Program-made: the position numbers and the translations under genes
DNA from: Propionicimonas sp.
GTDB taxonomy: Bacteria; Actinomycetota; Actinomycetes; Propionibacteriales; Propionibacteriaceae
Length of the DNA stretch: 64,000 bases
Direction: 5' to 3'
NCBI GenBank assembly: GCA_013791955.1
Contig: VMSW01000007.1
Location: 868,001-932,000, forward strand
Part shown: piece after piece, positions 8,626-16,824 of the stretch
How positions within the stretch are numbered: the first letter of the stretch is position 1
Layout of the letters: every line of letters starts with the position of its first letter
The notes under the pieces: generated by a model
The model's database searches: none
Told to the model about the DNA's origin: nothing
Seen by the model: only the letters and a program-made list of their open reading frames with translations

Positions 8626-9641
8626 TGGGCAGCTTCCTGAATCGGTTCGTCCGTTTCGAGCCGGCTCCCGGGGTGGCCTACCCCCGCAGCCTGAGGATTG
8701 AGGATCCGAGCTTCTCGCCGCTGCGCCAGATCGCCTTGGGCATCGGCGGCGCCATGTTGGTGCTGATGTTGCTGTGGACGATTCCCGCAGTAGTCACCCG
8801 GTCAGCTCTGGGCCTCTTCTATCTGATCTCAGGTTCGCCGGGGGACTGGGCCACCTACGTTGCTGCCGCGGCCACCTTCGCCATCCCGGCGGGAATGGCA
8901 GCCGCTCAGCTGGGGCTCGCCGCGATGATTCCGGTGACGCTGGCCTTGGTGCTGTTCGTGAACCGGTTTCGTCCGCGCTGGCTGCATTCGGTGCAACCAG
9001 GCTTCCGGTGGCGCTACGCGTTGCTGGCGCTAGTCGCTGCCGTGGTCGTGATCGGCGGGGTGTGGGCGCTGAGCCGCATCGGTCAGGAGTGGACGTTTCG
9101 ACCAGAGGCTGATTGGGGCTGGTTCCTGCTGGTGATCGTGTTGGTGACGCCGCTGCAGGCCGCTGGCGAGGAGTACGTCTTCCGCGGCTACCTGATGCAA
9201 GCCATCTCGAGCACTGCGGTGGACCTCCGTCCCATCGACGTGGGCAAAGACGGCCCGATGGCGAAGGTGGGCGACTGGTTGGCCAAGGAGTTCCCCAGCT
9301 GGGCAGGGATCGCCGGTTCGGCGATCATCTTCACGCTGATGCACCCTTCCCAGAATCTGCCGGCCCTCCTCTACCCATTGGGCTTCGGTCTGCTGGCCGG
9401 TTGGTTGGTGGTGAAGACCGGCGGCTTGGAGGCCAGCATCGCAGCGCACGTGGTGAACAACGTGATCACCTTCGGCTACGCCACGATGTCAGGAACCATG
9501 GTGGCCACCTACACCCAACGGTCAGTGGACTGGCTGGGGCTGGTGATAACGCTGGGCTCTTTCGCCCTGTTCGCGGTCGCAGCAATCTGGTTGGCGAAGC
9601 GAATGAAGTTGGCCACGACCACCCCGGTGTCTCGGTTTTGA
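8625..9641 (+). CDS. CPBP family intramembrane metalloprotease
   Basis: A 338-residue integral membrane protein of the CAAX protease/bacteriocin-processing (Abi) family with about eight hydrophobic segments. The catalytic residues are visible: Glu182-Glu183 in EEYVFRG, His240 in FTLMHPSQN and His275 in SIAAHVVNN. It starts one base inside the FAH stop codon, so the two are translationally coupled. No bacteriocin precursor is nearby and the substrate is unknown. A short hairpin follows the gene. Confidence 0.9.
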   Translation: MGSFLNRFVRFEPAPGVAYPRSLRIEDPSFSPLRQIALGIGGAMLVLMLLWTIPAVVTRSALGLFYLISGSPGDWATYVAAAATFAIPAGMAAAQLGLAAMIPVTLALVLFVNRFRPRWLHSVQPGFRWRYALLALVAAVVVIGGVWALSRIGQEWTFRPEADWGWFLLVIVLVTPLQAAGEEYVFRGYLMQAISSTAVDLRPIDVGKDGPMAKVGDWLAKEFPSWAGIAGSAIIFTLMHPSQNLPALLYPLGFGLLAGWLVVKTGGLEASIAAHVVNNVITFGYATMSGTMVATYTQRSVDWLGLVITLGSFALFAVAAIWLAKRMKLATTTPVSRF

Positions 9642-9673
9642 CGGGGAGTGCGGCTCTAGTAAAGTAAGCGGTC

Positions 9674-9693
9674 GCTGGCCTCACCGGGCCAGC
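9674..9693 (+). terminator. hairpin after the CPBP protease gene
   Basis: A 7-bp GC-rich stem GCTGGCC/GGCCAGC with a 6-base loop. There is no T tract, so termination strength is uncertain. The rest of 9642-9749 holds only a TAAAGT at 9660-9665 that could be a -10 for the tRNA. Confidence 0.35.
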
Positions 9694-9749
9694 AAGTCTA
9701 TGAGTGGCGCAAGGGCCGTGATCCGGCTGAAGTGACTACTGATAGACGA

Positions 9750-9821
9750 TGGGGTATGGGGTAATTGGCAGCCCGCCGGATTCTGATTCCGTCAGTCTAG
9801 GTTCGAGTCCTAGTACCCCAA
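9750..9821 (+). tRNA. tRNA-Gln (anticodon CUG)
   Basis: The acceptor halves TGGGGTA (9750-9756) and TACCCCA (9814-9820) pair fully. The anticodon loop TTCTGAT gives CUG, and the T arm carries GGTTCGAGTCC. The first anticodon-stem pair is a C-U mismatch. The discriminator base is A and CCA is not encoded. Confidence 0.93.
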
Positions 9822-9854
9822 CGCAGTGAAGATGCGCTGCGTTGGCAGTTTCAT

Positions 9855-9892
9855 GCTGGCGTTGCAGGTGCGCTAGTCTTCGCTGGCGTTGC
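9855..9892. repeat. 11-bp direct repeat between the two tRNA genes
   Basis: GCTGGCGTTGC occurs at 9855-9865 and 9882-9892. Just upstream, AACGCAG (9820-9826) and CTGCGTT (9837-9843) can form a hairpin at the 3' end of tRNA-Gln. The spacer contains no gene. Confidence 0.4.
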
Positions 9893-9910
9893 GTAAGCAA
9901 CACCGCGATT

Positions 9911-9983
9911 GGCCCCGTTGTGTAGTGGCCTAGCACGCCGCCCTCTCAAGGCGGTAGCGCGGGTTCGAATCCCGTCGGGGCTA
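9911..9983 (+). tRNA. tRNA-Glu (anticodon CUC)
   Basis: Acceptor GGCCCCG pairs with CGGGGCT (one G-U). The anticodon stem CCGCC/GGCGG encloses the loop CTCTCAA, giving anticodon CUC. The T arm contains GGGTTCGAATCCC. CCA is not encoded. A strong terminator follows 7 bases later. Confidence 0.95.
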
Positions 9984-9990
9984 CAAGGTG

Positions 9991-10026
9991 AAACCCCCTG
10001 TCAGAGGCAACTCTGGCAGGGGGTTT
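9991..10026 (+). terminator. terminator of the tRNA-Glu transcript
   Basis: A 16-bp stem with one wobble pair (9991-10006 with 10011-10026), GCAA tetraloop, ending in TTT. It can act in both directions for the tRNA and the convergent ATPase gene. Confidence 0.8.
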
Positions 10027-10052
10027 CTTGCATTCGGCGAAGCGGGTCGCCT

Positions 10053-12851
10053 TCAGGGTCGCCCTCGATTGCGCTTTGCCCGGCGGACCAACTTGACCAG
10101 TTCCTCGGCCCAGAGGACGACCGACGCCATCCCGACGGCGATGGCCCAATGCGTCAGGTCCAAGGAGGCGGTACCGAAGGCGGTCTGCAGAACGGGCACC
10201 TGCACCACGGCGACCTGCGAGGCGACTCCGAACAAGATCGAGCCCCAAAGCCACTTGTTGTTGAATGGGTGGCGAAACGCCGAGTTCAGGTCGGAGCGGG
10301 CGTTGAAAGCGTTGAACAACTGGGCGAAAACAAGCGTGACGAACCCAGCCGTGCGGGCGACGTCGAGCGAATCCGAGCCCGGGATGAGCCCCCCGGGCAG
10401 GAACATGTCGATGGTGAGCAAGGTGACGGCGCCCATGGTGAGACCAATGAACCCCACTCGCTGCCACATATGCCGATCGATGATCCGTTCGTCCGGGCTG
10501 CGCGGTTTGCGTGCCATGACGTCGCCATCTTCGGGGTCGACGCCCATGGCCAGGGCCGGAGCAGCGTCGGTCACCAGGTTGATCCACAGGATCTGGGTGG
10601 CCAACAGGGGCAGCACGATGGCGCCAGAGCCGCTGGCGTCGGTGAGTCCGATCAGCCCGGCCAGGACGACTCCGAAAAACACGGTCGCGACCTCGCCCAT
10701 GTTGGACGACAGCAGGTAGCGCAGGAACTTGCGGATGTTGTCGAAAATGGCCCGGCCCTGACGGACGGCCGCAACGATCGTGGCGTAGTTGTCGTCGGCC
10801 AGGATCATTGTTGCGGCCTCTTTGGTGACCTCGGTGCCGGTGATCCCCATCGCAACCCCGATGTCGGCTGACTTGAGCGCTGGTGCGTCGTTCACGCCAT
10901 CGCCGGTCATCGCCACCACGTGTCGGTCGGCCTGCAGGGCGTCCACAATGCGCAACTTGTGCTCTGGTGCGACGCGGGCGTAAATCGAGGTGTCCCGCGT
11001 CGCCTGCCGAAACTCATCTTCGGACAGCTGGTCGAGTTCGGCGCCGGTCAACGCTTTGGCGCCAACCTCAACCAGGCCAAGGTCGGACGCGATCCGCGCC
11101 GCGGTCACCGGGTGGTCGCCGGTGATCATCACCGTCCGGATGCCCGCCCGGTGCGCCTGCTTCACCGCGGCGGCGACTTCTTCCCGCGGCGGGTCGATGA
11201 TGCCGACGACACCGACAAACACCAGATCGGTCTCGTCGGACCCGTCCAGGTCATTTGCGGCCGAACGGTCGGCGTCCATCGTCTTGTAGGCCACGCCCAG
11301 GGTGCGGTACCCCGCACCGGAGAGCCGCTCCACCGCGGCGAGGACCTGCGCCCGTCGGGCGTCGTTGAGCGGGGTGACCTCTGCGCCCACCTGCTGTTCG
11401 GAGCAGAGGTCCAACAACACATCTGGCGCGCCCTTGGTGAACATCCGGCGGACGCCGCTCTCGGACTCCTCGCCCAGCACCGACATCAGCTTGCGCTCGG
11501 AAGTGAATGGCACCTCTGCGCGCCGCTCGTAGGCCTCAACCCGCTCCGGCGCGCCCTGTAGTTTCCGAAGCGCAACCAGGAAGGCGGCCTCGGTAGGGTC
11601 GCCCTGAATCTCCCAGTCGGCTTCCTTTCGCAGTTGGGCGTTGTTGGCCAACGAGCCACCGACCAGTGCCCTGCGGGCCTCCCGGACCGCAGCATCCGGT
11701 GGCGAGCCGAGGACCCCACCCTCGGGTCGGTACCCCGTGCCGCTGAGCTCGGTCTCACCGGAGGCCGTCACGACTGTGCGCAGTGTCATCTCGTTGCGGG
11801 TGAGGGTGCCGGTCTTGTCCGAGCAAATCACCGACGCTGACCCGAGCGTTTCCACCGAATGCAGGTCCTTCATAACGGCATTACGCTTCGCCAGCGCCTG
11901 CACCCCGATCGCCAACACGAGCGACAGGATGGTGGGCAGGCCCTCGGGTACGGCCGCGACGGCGAGCGAGACGCCTAACAGCAGGATCGTGACCAGGTCG
12001 GAGGTGGTCTGCGCACCGTTGATGAGGACGAGGGTCACCATGACGACAACGGCGATGCCGATCACCCCAAGCCCCAGGGTCTTGCTGACCTTGGCAATCT
12101 CCTTCTGGAGCGGGGACGGGTCGGACTCGGTGTTGTCGAGCAATTCGGCGATAGTGCCCACCTCGGTATCCATGCCGGTCGAGGTCACCAGCGCCCGACC
12201 GACCCCCTGGACCACAGCAGTCCCCTTGAACACCATGTTGAGCCGGTCACCGATCGACGCCCTGCCGGCCAACGTGTCGGTGAACTTGCCGACAGCTTCG
12301 GACTCGCCGGTCAGTGATGACTCTTGGATCCGCAGTCCGGTGGCGCTGATCAGGCGGCCGTCCGCGCCGACCGAATCGCCCTCGCTCAGCACCAGGACGT
12401 CACCGCGCACGAGGTCGCTGGCGGGCACCGACATCAGCCGACCGTCACGGAGCACGGTCGAGGTAACGGCGGTCATGCTGGCCAGGGCCGCCACCGCGCT
12501 CTCAGCCTTGTTCTCCTGGAGAAAGCCGATCAAGGCGTTCGCAACCACGATTAGGGCGATGACGATCACGTCAATCGGCGCCCCGTTGGCGCCCTCAGCG
12601 AACCAGGCCGCCAGGGAGATGGCCATCGCGACGAGGAGCAGATAGACCAGCGGGTCCTGGAACTGCCGCAGGATCTTGCGCCACAGCGGCTCCGGAGGCT
12701 GGTGCCGGAGCTCGTTGGGCCCGTCGGAGCTGAGTCGGCCAGCGGCGTCCGCACTGGTCAGGCCCTGGCCGGGGTCGACCCTCAAACTGACAGCGATCTC
12801 CGTGGCATCGGTCCGGCTGGGATCAAACCGGGGGGCAAGTGTGTCGTTCAT
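10053..12851 (-). CDS. P-type cation-transporting ATPase (P2, calcium-type)
   Basis: A 932-residue ion pump in the cytoplasmic membrane. An N-terminal cation-ATPase domain (residues 1-75) is followed by the actuator loop with SSLTGESEAV. The phosphorylated Asp345 lies in CSDKTGTLT, the nucleotide-binding domain carries KGAPDVLLD, and the hinge motif is TGDGVNDAPALKSADIG. M4 has PEGLP and M6 has ILWINLVTDAAPALAMGVDP, matching Ca2+ site residues of SERCA-type (P2A) pumps, so Ca2+ export is the best guess. Mn2+ or another cation remains possible. The ATG at 12851 has GGAAGGAA upstream. The frame stays open upstream, but that portion lacks homology. Confidence 0.9.
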   Translation of the reverse strand: MNDTLAPRFDPSRTDATEIAVSLRVDPGQGLTSADAAGRLSSDGPNELRHQPPEPLWRKILRQFQDPLVYLLLVAMAISLAAWFAEGANGAPIDVIVIALIVVANALIGFLQENKAESAVAALASMTAVTSTVLRDGRLMSVPASDLVRGDVLVLSEGDSVGADGRLISATGLRIQESSLTGESEAVGKFTDTLAGRASIGDRLNMVFKGTAVVQGVGRALVTSTGMDTEVGTIAELLDNTESDPSPLQKEIAKVSKTLGLGVIGIAVVVMVTLVLINGAQTTSDLVTILLLGVSLAVAAVPEGLPTILSLVLAIGVQALAKRNAVMKDLHSVETLGSASVICSDKTGTLTRNEMTLRTVVTASGETELSGTGYRPEGGVLGSPPDAAVREARRALVGGSLANNAQLRKEADWEIQGDPTEAAFLVALRKLQGAPERVEAYERRAEVPFTSERKLMSVLGEESESGVRRMFTKGAPDVLLDLCSEQQVGAEVTPLNDARRAQVLAAVERLSGAGYRTLGVAYKTMDADRSAANDLDGSDETDLVFVGVVGIIDPPREEVAAAVKQAHRAGIRTVMITGDHPVTAARIASDLGLVEVGAKALTGAELDQLSEDEFRQATRDTSIYARVAPEHKLRIVDALQADRHVVAMTGDGVNDAPALKSADIGVAMGITGTEVTKEAATMILADDNYATIVAAVRQGRAIFDNIRKFLRYLLSSNMGEVATVFFGVVLAGLIGLTDASGSGAIVLPLLATQILWINLVTDAAPALAMGVDPEDGDVMARKPRSPDERIIDRHMWQRVGFIGLTMGAVTLLTIDMFLPGGLIPGSDSLDVARTAGFVTLVFAQLFNAFNARSDLNSAFRHPFNNKWLWGSILFGVASQVAVVQVPVLQTAFGTASLDLTHWAIAVGMASVVLWAEELVKLVRRAKRNRGRP

Positions 12852-13006
12852 CCGGGTTCCTTCCGGCGTGGCCGCCCACTGAGGCGGCCGCAAGACCACA
12901 GTAAGCGACCGGCCTCGGCAGTGCCCGCGGAACTCAACGACGCGGCCGGCTCCTTCGCGTTGCTTGCATGACAAGACCGAATGCGCTTCCAGGTGCCAAC
13001 CGCCGT

Positions 13007-13618
13007 TTATGCGACAACGACTTCCCCATTGCGTGGCAGGCCACCAAGGAAAGAAATGCGGGTAGCGGTGGCGCTGTGAATGTCGGCGCGGTCCATCGCC
13101 TGTAGGTGCAGATGCGGTTCGGTGCTGTTGCCTGAATTCCCGCACTGCGCCACAACACTGCCGGTGGTGACCGGTTGGCCACGACTGACCGTGATGCTGT
13201 CCCGCCGCAGATGGCACAAGACGACGACTGGACCGGCCTCGACTTGAATCACGACGTGATTGCCCGCCAGGCCGAGCCACCCGTCAGCCGCTCGGCGGCC
13301 TTGGGTGAGTGCATAGCCGATCGACGGTAGGCCGCGGTAAGCATCGTGGTCGGGTTCCCCATCGTGTACCGCGACGACTAGGCCGGAGATCGGCGCCAGA
13401 ATCGGGCGACCGAAGCCGGGGAAGCGCGTGGGCGCTTCCGTCCGGATCATGGACGCAAGTCTGAATGGTGCGGTCCGGCCGTGCGCGTCCACTGGCACGA
13501 AGTCGATCGCATAGCTGGTGCCGAAAAGCTCAGTGCCGTGACTCGGAACTCGATTGGCCGGGCTGTTCTGCACCAGCCATCGTCCATTGAACGGATAGGC
13601 GAGTTCGAGGTTGGTCAT
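13007..13618 (-). CDS. M23 family (LytM-type) peptidase
   Basis: A peptidoglycan or peptide endopeptidase-like domain of 203 residues. Features are RVPSHGTELFGTSYAIDF (His and Asp zinc ligands), GNHVVIQVEAGPVVVLCHL and the C-terminal HLHLQ (HxH motif, in GNSTEPHLHLQAMD). No signal peptide is evident, so location is uncertain. The start is chosen at the ATG beginning MTNLELAYPFNGRW, where conserved sequence starts. The frame is open to a GTG at 13699, but the extra 27 residues are basic, unlike the domain, and overlap a degraded gene on the other strand. The 155 bases between it and the ATPase gene are empty. Confidence 0.78.
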   Translation of the reverse strand: MTNLELAYPFNGRWLVQNSPANRVPSHGTELFGTSYAIDFVPVDAHGRTAPFRLASMIRTEAPTRFPGFGRPILAPISGLVVAVHDGEPDHDAYRGLPSIGYALTQGRRAADGWLGLAGNHVVIQVEAGPVVVLCHLRRDSITVSRGQPVTTGSVVAQCGNSGNSTEPHLHLQAMDRADIHSATATRISFLGGLPRNGEVVVA

Positions 13619-13670
13619 TGCCTGCGGCGCCCTCGAACGCCGCCTGATGGGAACATCCCGATTTGGCTCC

Positions 13671-13850
13671 ATGCAGACCATCATCGCAATCAAGTCCACT
13701 TGCCCGACTGGGTGGGTGCCATCGAACCAGTGGAACCGCCTGGTCTATCGCGCCTGGGGCCCCGGCTACGACCGGGCGCTGGGGAGCGGTTCTTCGCCCC
13801 CGGACGCGCGACGGCTGTCCCGGCTACTGGCCATACGTCCGCGCTCGCGA
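13671..13850 (+). pseudogene. remnant of a class I SAM-dependent methyltransferase N-terminus
   Basis: One frame reads WNRLVYRAWGPGYDRALG. A shift reads ERFFAPGRATAV, and the first frame resumes with RLLAIRPRSRL. Joined, these resemble the N-terminus of a methyltransferase family (NRLVYRxWAPxYD...RFFAPGRRRA...LLxLRPGERVL). The expected glycine-rich SAM motif (GxGTG) is missing downstream, so the gene is both frameshifted and truncated. The identification is from memory of the family pattern and needs a translated search. Apart from this remnant, the 281 bases between the M23 and lipoprotein genes appear empty. Confidence 0.4.
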
Positions 13851-13899
13851 TTGGCTCACCGGACCAATGGCTTCGTGGTGCCGAAATCCCAAGCGCAGG

Positions 13900-14400
13900 T
13901 CAGGCGAGGGCGATCCTGGCCGTGAAGCCGTCCGGCTGCTGCGCAATGCTCCCCATGCCATCCCGGATGGTGCCAATTCGGACGATTCCGTCCCAGTAAC
14001 CGACCTCGCCGTAGTAGAGAACGAGGTCGTTCGTTGGGCTGTAGTAGCCGATGTCGTTGATTTCGGGGTCTGCGCCGGGAGGAACGCCTTCGATGGTGAG
14101 GGGGCGGCGGAGTTTGGCGATCTTTTCGACCTTGTTGTAGTCCTTGAAGGAGAGGGTGAGTGGTAGTTGCGCAGTGAGATCACGTGCGGTGGGGCTATCA
14201 GCCAAGGTGGCTATATAGGTTTCTGCACCGATGGTGATGGTGATTGGCGTCAATCCGGAGGCCTCACTCTCGGGTGGCGTGGGTGCTGAGGAGACTTCAG
14301 CAGCGCAGGCGGAAGTCGCTAGCACCGCAAGCAGGACCAGCCAGGTGGTGCTTGCCGTGCGAATCGCACTCCACAGTCTCTTCACCGTGATGGTCATCAT
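13900..14400 (-). CDS. cyclophilin-like fold lipoprotein
   Basis: A 166-residue predicted lipoprotein. The N-terminus has two basic residues, a hydrophobic stretch TTWLVLLAVLATSAC and a lipobox LATSAC, so lipidation at Cys31-32 is likely. After a low-complexity Ser/Pro/Glu linker the domain starts at about residue 52. It contains the cyclophilin-like pattern ADSPTARDLTAQLPLTLSF and YYSPTNDLVLYYGEVGYWDGIVRIGTI. Bacterial proteins of this fold generally lack proline isomerase residues, and the function is unknown. Either of two consecutive ATG codons may be the start. It lies 14 bases downstream of the alcohol dehydrogenase, so it may be the last gene of that operon. Confidence 0.75.
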   Translation of the reverse strand: MMTITVKRLWSAIRTASTTWLVLLAVLATSACAAEVSSAPTPPESEASGLTPITITIGAETYIATLADSPTARDLTAQLPLTLSFKDYNKVEKIAKLRRPLTIEGVPPGADPEINDIGYYSPTNDLVLYYGEVGYWDGIVRIGTIRDGMGSIAQQPDGFTARIALA

Positions 14401-14414
14401 TCTGGCGCGCGTGC

Positions 14415-15437
14415 TCAGAACCTGAGCAGCGCCTTGATCGCGCGGCGTTCGTCCATGGCGCGGTAGGCCTCGGCGGCTTGGTCGAAGGGCAACTCGAGGT
14501 CGAAGACCCGGCCAGGGTTGATCTCGCGCCTCATCACCCGCTCGATCAAGTCGGGCAGATAGTCGCGCACCGGTGCTGGCCCGCCGTGGAGGTGCACTTG
14601 GGAGAAGAACAGTTCCAGTCCAGACAGGTTGACGTCGTGGGAGACGCCCACGTAGCCGACGTGCCCGCCCCGGCGGGTAGCGCGGATGGCTTGCATCATG
14701 GATTCCTGGGTGCCGACGGCTTCGAGGGCGCTGTGCACACCGAGCCCGCCGGTGATTTCCTTAATTCTCGCCACGCCGGCGTCGCCGCGTTCGGTGACGA
14801 TGTCGGTGGCTCCAAACTCGAGGGCCAGTTGCTGGCGGGGTTCGTGGCGGCTCATCGCGATGATGCGCTCGGCGCCGAGGAGTTTCGCCGACAGCACGGC
14901 GAGAAGACCGACGGCGCCGTCGCCGATAACGGCGACGGTCTTGCCCGAGCCAACTTCGGCAGCCTTGGCGGCGAACCAGCCGGTGCCGAGTACGTCGGAG
15001 CAGGCGAGCAGGCTGGGGATCAAGTCAGGATCGGGCGTGGTGGAGGTGGCAACGAGGGTGCCGTCGGCGAGGGGGACTCGGAGGTATTCGGCCTGGCAGT
15101 TCTGCTCGCCCATCGCTCGGCGGTCCAGGCAGCCGCTCTGGTAGCCGGATTGGCAGATCTCGCAGGTGTTGTCGGAGGCGAAAAAGGAGCCGACGACGAA
15201 GTCCCCGGGTTTGACGTTCTTAACGCTCGGGCCGACCTCTTCCACAACGCCGCAGTACTCGTGGCCGACGGAGATGGGTGTGGTGATTGGGTCGATGCCG
15301 CGGTAGGCCCACAAGTCGGACCCGCAGACGCAGGCGGCGGCCAGTTTGATGATCGCGTCGCCGTCCTCGACGATTTTGGGTAGGGGCACCTCGTCGACGC
15401 GGACATCATGAGCGCCGTGTAGCAGGACTGCTCGCAT
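14415..15437 (-). CDS. zinc-dependent alcohol dehydrogenase family protein
   Basis: A 340-residue medium-chain dehydrogenase/reductase. The catalytic zinc site includes Cys38-39 (CVCGSD) and GHEYCGVVEEVG. The nucleotide-binding fold contains VAVIGDGAVGLLAVLSAKLLGAERI. The structural zinc lobe reads SDNTCEICQSGYQSGC, with three of the usual four cysteines and Asp at the first position, a variant seen in some family members. The substrate is unknown. The ATG at 15437 follows GGAAGG. It is downstream of an MFS pump gene and probably under the MmyB-type regulator on the other strand. Confidence 0.88.
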   Translation of the reverse strand: MRAVLLHGAHDVRVDEVPLPKIVEDGDAIIKLAAACVCGSDLWAYRGIDPITTPISVGHEYCGVVEEVGPSVKNVKPGDFVVGSFFASDNTCEICQSGYQSGCLDRRAMGEQNCQAEYLRVPLADGTLVATSTTPDPDLIPSLLACSDVLGTGWFAAKAAEVGSGKTVAVIGDGAVGLLAVLSAKLLGAERIIAMSRHEPRQQLALEFGATDIVTERGDAGVARIKEITGGLGVHSALEAVGTQESMMQAIRATRRGGHVGYVGVSHDVNLSGLELFFSQVHLHGGPAPVRDYLPDLIERVMRREINPGRVFDLELPFDQAAEAYRAMDERRAIKALLRF

Positions 15438-15474
15438 TTTGGTGGTCCTTCCGTTGGTGATGAACTTTTGGTGG

Positions 15475-16692
15475 TCAGGGGCGATGCGCAGTACGGGTGA
15501 GCGCCATCGCTGCAAGTGAGGCAGCCGTCAGTGCCAGGATAATTACGGCCATTGGGACGGCGGTGCGGTCACCGCCGAGGCCAGCGATCGGCGCGATCAC
15601 CCCCGCTGTGCACCACTGCAGAAATCCCAGGGCCGCAGACCCGGTACCTGGGTGCTCGGGAGCCTCGTTCGAGGCGAGCGCTCCGGCGTTGGCCCCGACG
15701 AGGCCTTGGGCACTCATGAGTGCGAAGAAGCCGACGATCGCCACCCAGAGCGGCATTCCCCCGATTGCGCCAGCCAGGAGCAGGAGACCAGCGGCACCGG
15801 TGGCGGTCAGGCCGATCATGATCACCGTCCGGGTGCGGACCCTGCCCGCCATCCGCCCCGCGGCGAGAGTGGTGAGTGCGAGCCCGACCGCGTTCGCGGC
15901 GAAAAGGATCGAGTATGTCATCGGCGACAGGCGGTTCATCGACTGGAGAATGAACGCAGAGGTCGCCACATAGGCGAAGGTAACCCCCATCGAGAAGGCT
16001 GTCACTATCAGGTACGCGACGAACCGGGGGCGTCCTAGCACCTGGCGTGCTGCGTGGCGCAGGCGGGTCAGGCCACCGCCGTGGCGACGATCGGCTGGGA
16101 GCGTCTCTGGAACCGCGACCGCGACGGCGACGGCCATGACCGCAGCGAGGGCGGCGACGACGACGAACGATGCGCGCCAGTGCCATCCCTGCAGGATCGC
16201 CGCGCCCAGTAGCGGCCCCACCACTGGCGCGATCCCGCCCACACCAGCGACCACGTTCAGGGCACGCACAAGGTATATGCCGGAGACGAGGTCGACGACT
16301 ATTGCGCGACCGATCACCATCGCCCAGCCGCCGGAGAAGCCCTGGACGAAGCGTGCCGTCAGCATGATCGAGATCGAAGGACTCCACGCACACGCCAGCG
16401 ATGCGATGGTCAGGACGGCCAGCGGGGAAAGCAGGGGTTTGCGGCGTCCGCGCTGGTCAGAGACCGGGCCGCCAAGGAGTTGTCCCATAGCCATGCCGAT
16501 GAAGAAGGTGGTCAGTGACAGCTGAACCTGCGTGGCGCCCGCGCGCAAGTCCGCGGCCACTAGGGGAAAGGCAGGAACATACATGTCAGTGGCGAGCGGG
16601 GCGATCCCGCCGACGAATACGACCGTGGCCAGGATCGTCCCGGTGAGCTGCAGAGGAGGGGGAGTCGATGCGGCGACGGCGGTCGTCTTCAT
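15475..16692 (-). CDS. Bcr/CflA-type MFS drug-efflux transporter
   Basis: A 405-residue transporter with 12 predicted membrane segments. Segment 1 carries PLATDMYVPAFP, the hallmark of the Bcr/CflA subgroup (DHA1), and the loop 2-3 motif is GPVSDQRGRRKPLL. It probably expels a toxic compound by proton antiport; the substrate is unknown. The ATG at 16692 begins a normal N-terminus (MKTTAVAAS), but in-frame starts at 16722 (GTG) and 16752 (ATG) are possible and none has a clear ribosome-binding site. It is divergent from the regulator at 16825 and upstream of the dehydrogenase. Confidence 0.88.
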   Translation of the reverse strand: MKTTAVAASTPPPLQLTGTILATVVFVGGIAPLATDMYVPAFPLVAADLRAGATQVQLSLTTFFIGMAMGQLLGGPVSDQRGRRKPLLSPLAVLTIASLACAWSPSISIMLTARFVQGFSGGWAMVIGRAIVVDLVSGIYLVRALNVVAGVGGIAPVVGPLLGAAILQGWHWRASFVVVAALAAVMAVAVAVAVPETLPADRRHGGGLTRLRHAARQVLGRPRFVAYLIVTAFSMGVTFAYVATSAFILQSMNRLSPMTYSILFAANAVGLALTTLAAGRMAGRVRTRTVIMIGLTATGAAGLLLLAGAIGGMPLWVAIVGFFALMSAQGLVGANAGALASNEAPEHPGTGSAALGFLQWCTAGVIAPIAGLGGDRTAVPMAVIILALTAASLAAMALTRTAHRP

Positions 16693-16811
16693 CGACGTGC
16701 TCTTGGTCGAATTGGGGATCACATGAGCCAGGTAACCAGTGACGGCTGGCATTAGGGAGTCCCGCTGAATAGGCGTACTGGCAGGGTGTGTCTACCCGAA
16801 TGCTGGGGGCC

Positions 16812-16817
16812 TACCGT
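16812..16817 (+). promoter_or_regulatory. -10 hexamer of the MmyB-type regulator (leaderless type)
   Basis: TACCGT, 7 bases, ATG at 16825. It fixes the start of the regulator. No convincing operator was found in 16693-16811. Confidence 0.45.
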
Positions 16818-16824
16818 GGTGGAC

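Noticed and set aside
11641..12645. 334-codon open frame on the plus strand
   Set aside because: Antisense to the P-type ATPase; Ser/Thr/Arg-rich shadow composition.
12852..13280. Upstream extension of the P-type ATPase frame (143 extra codons)
   Set aside because: No homology, overlaps the M23 gene, and a good ribosome-binding site precedes the ATG at 12851.
14478..15383. 301-codon open frame on the plus strand
   Set aside because: Antisense to the alcohol dehydrogenase gene.
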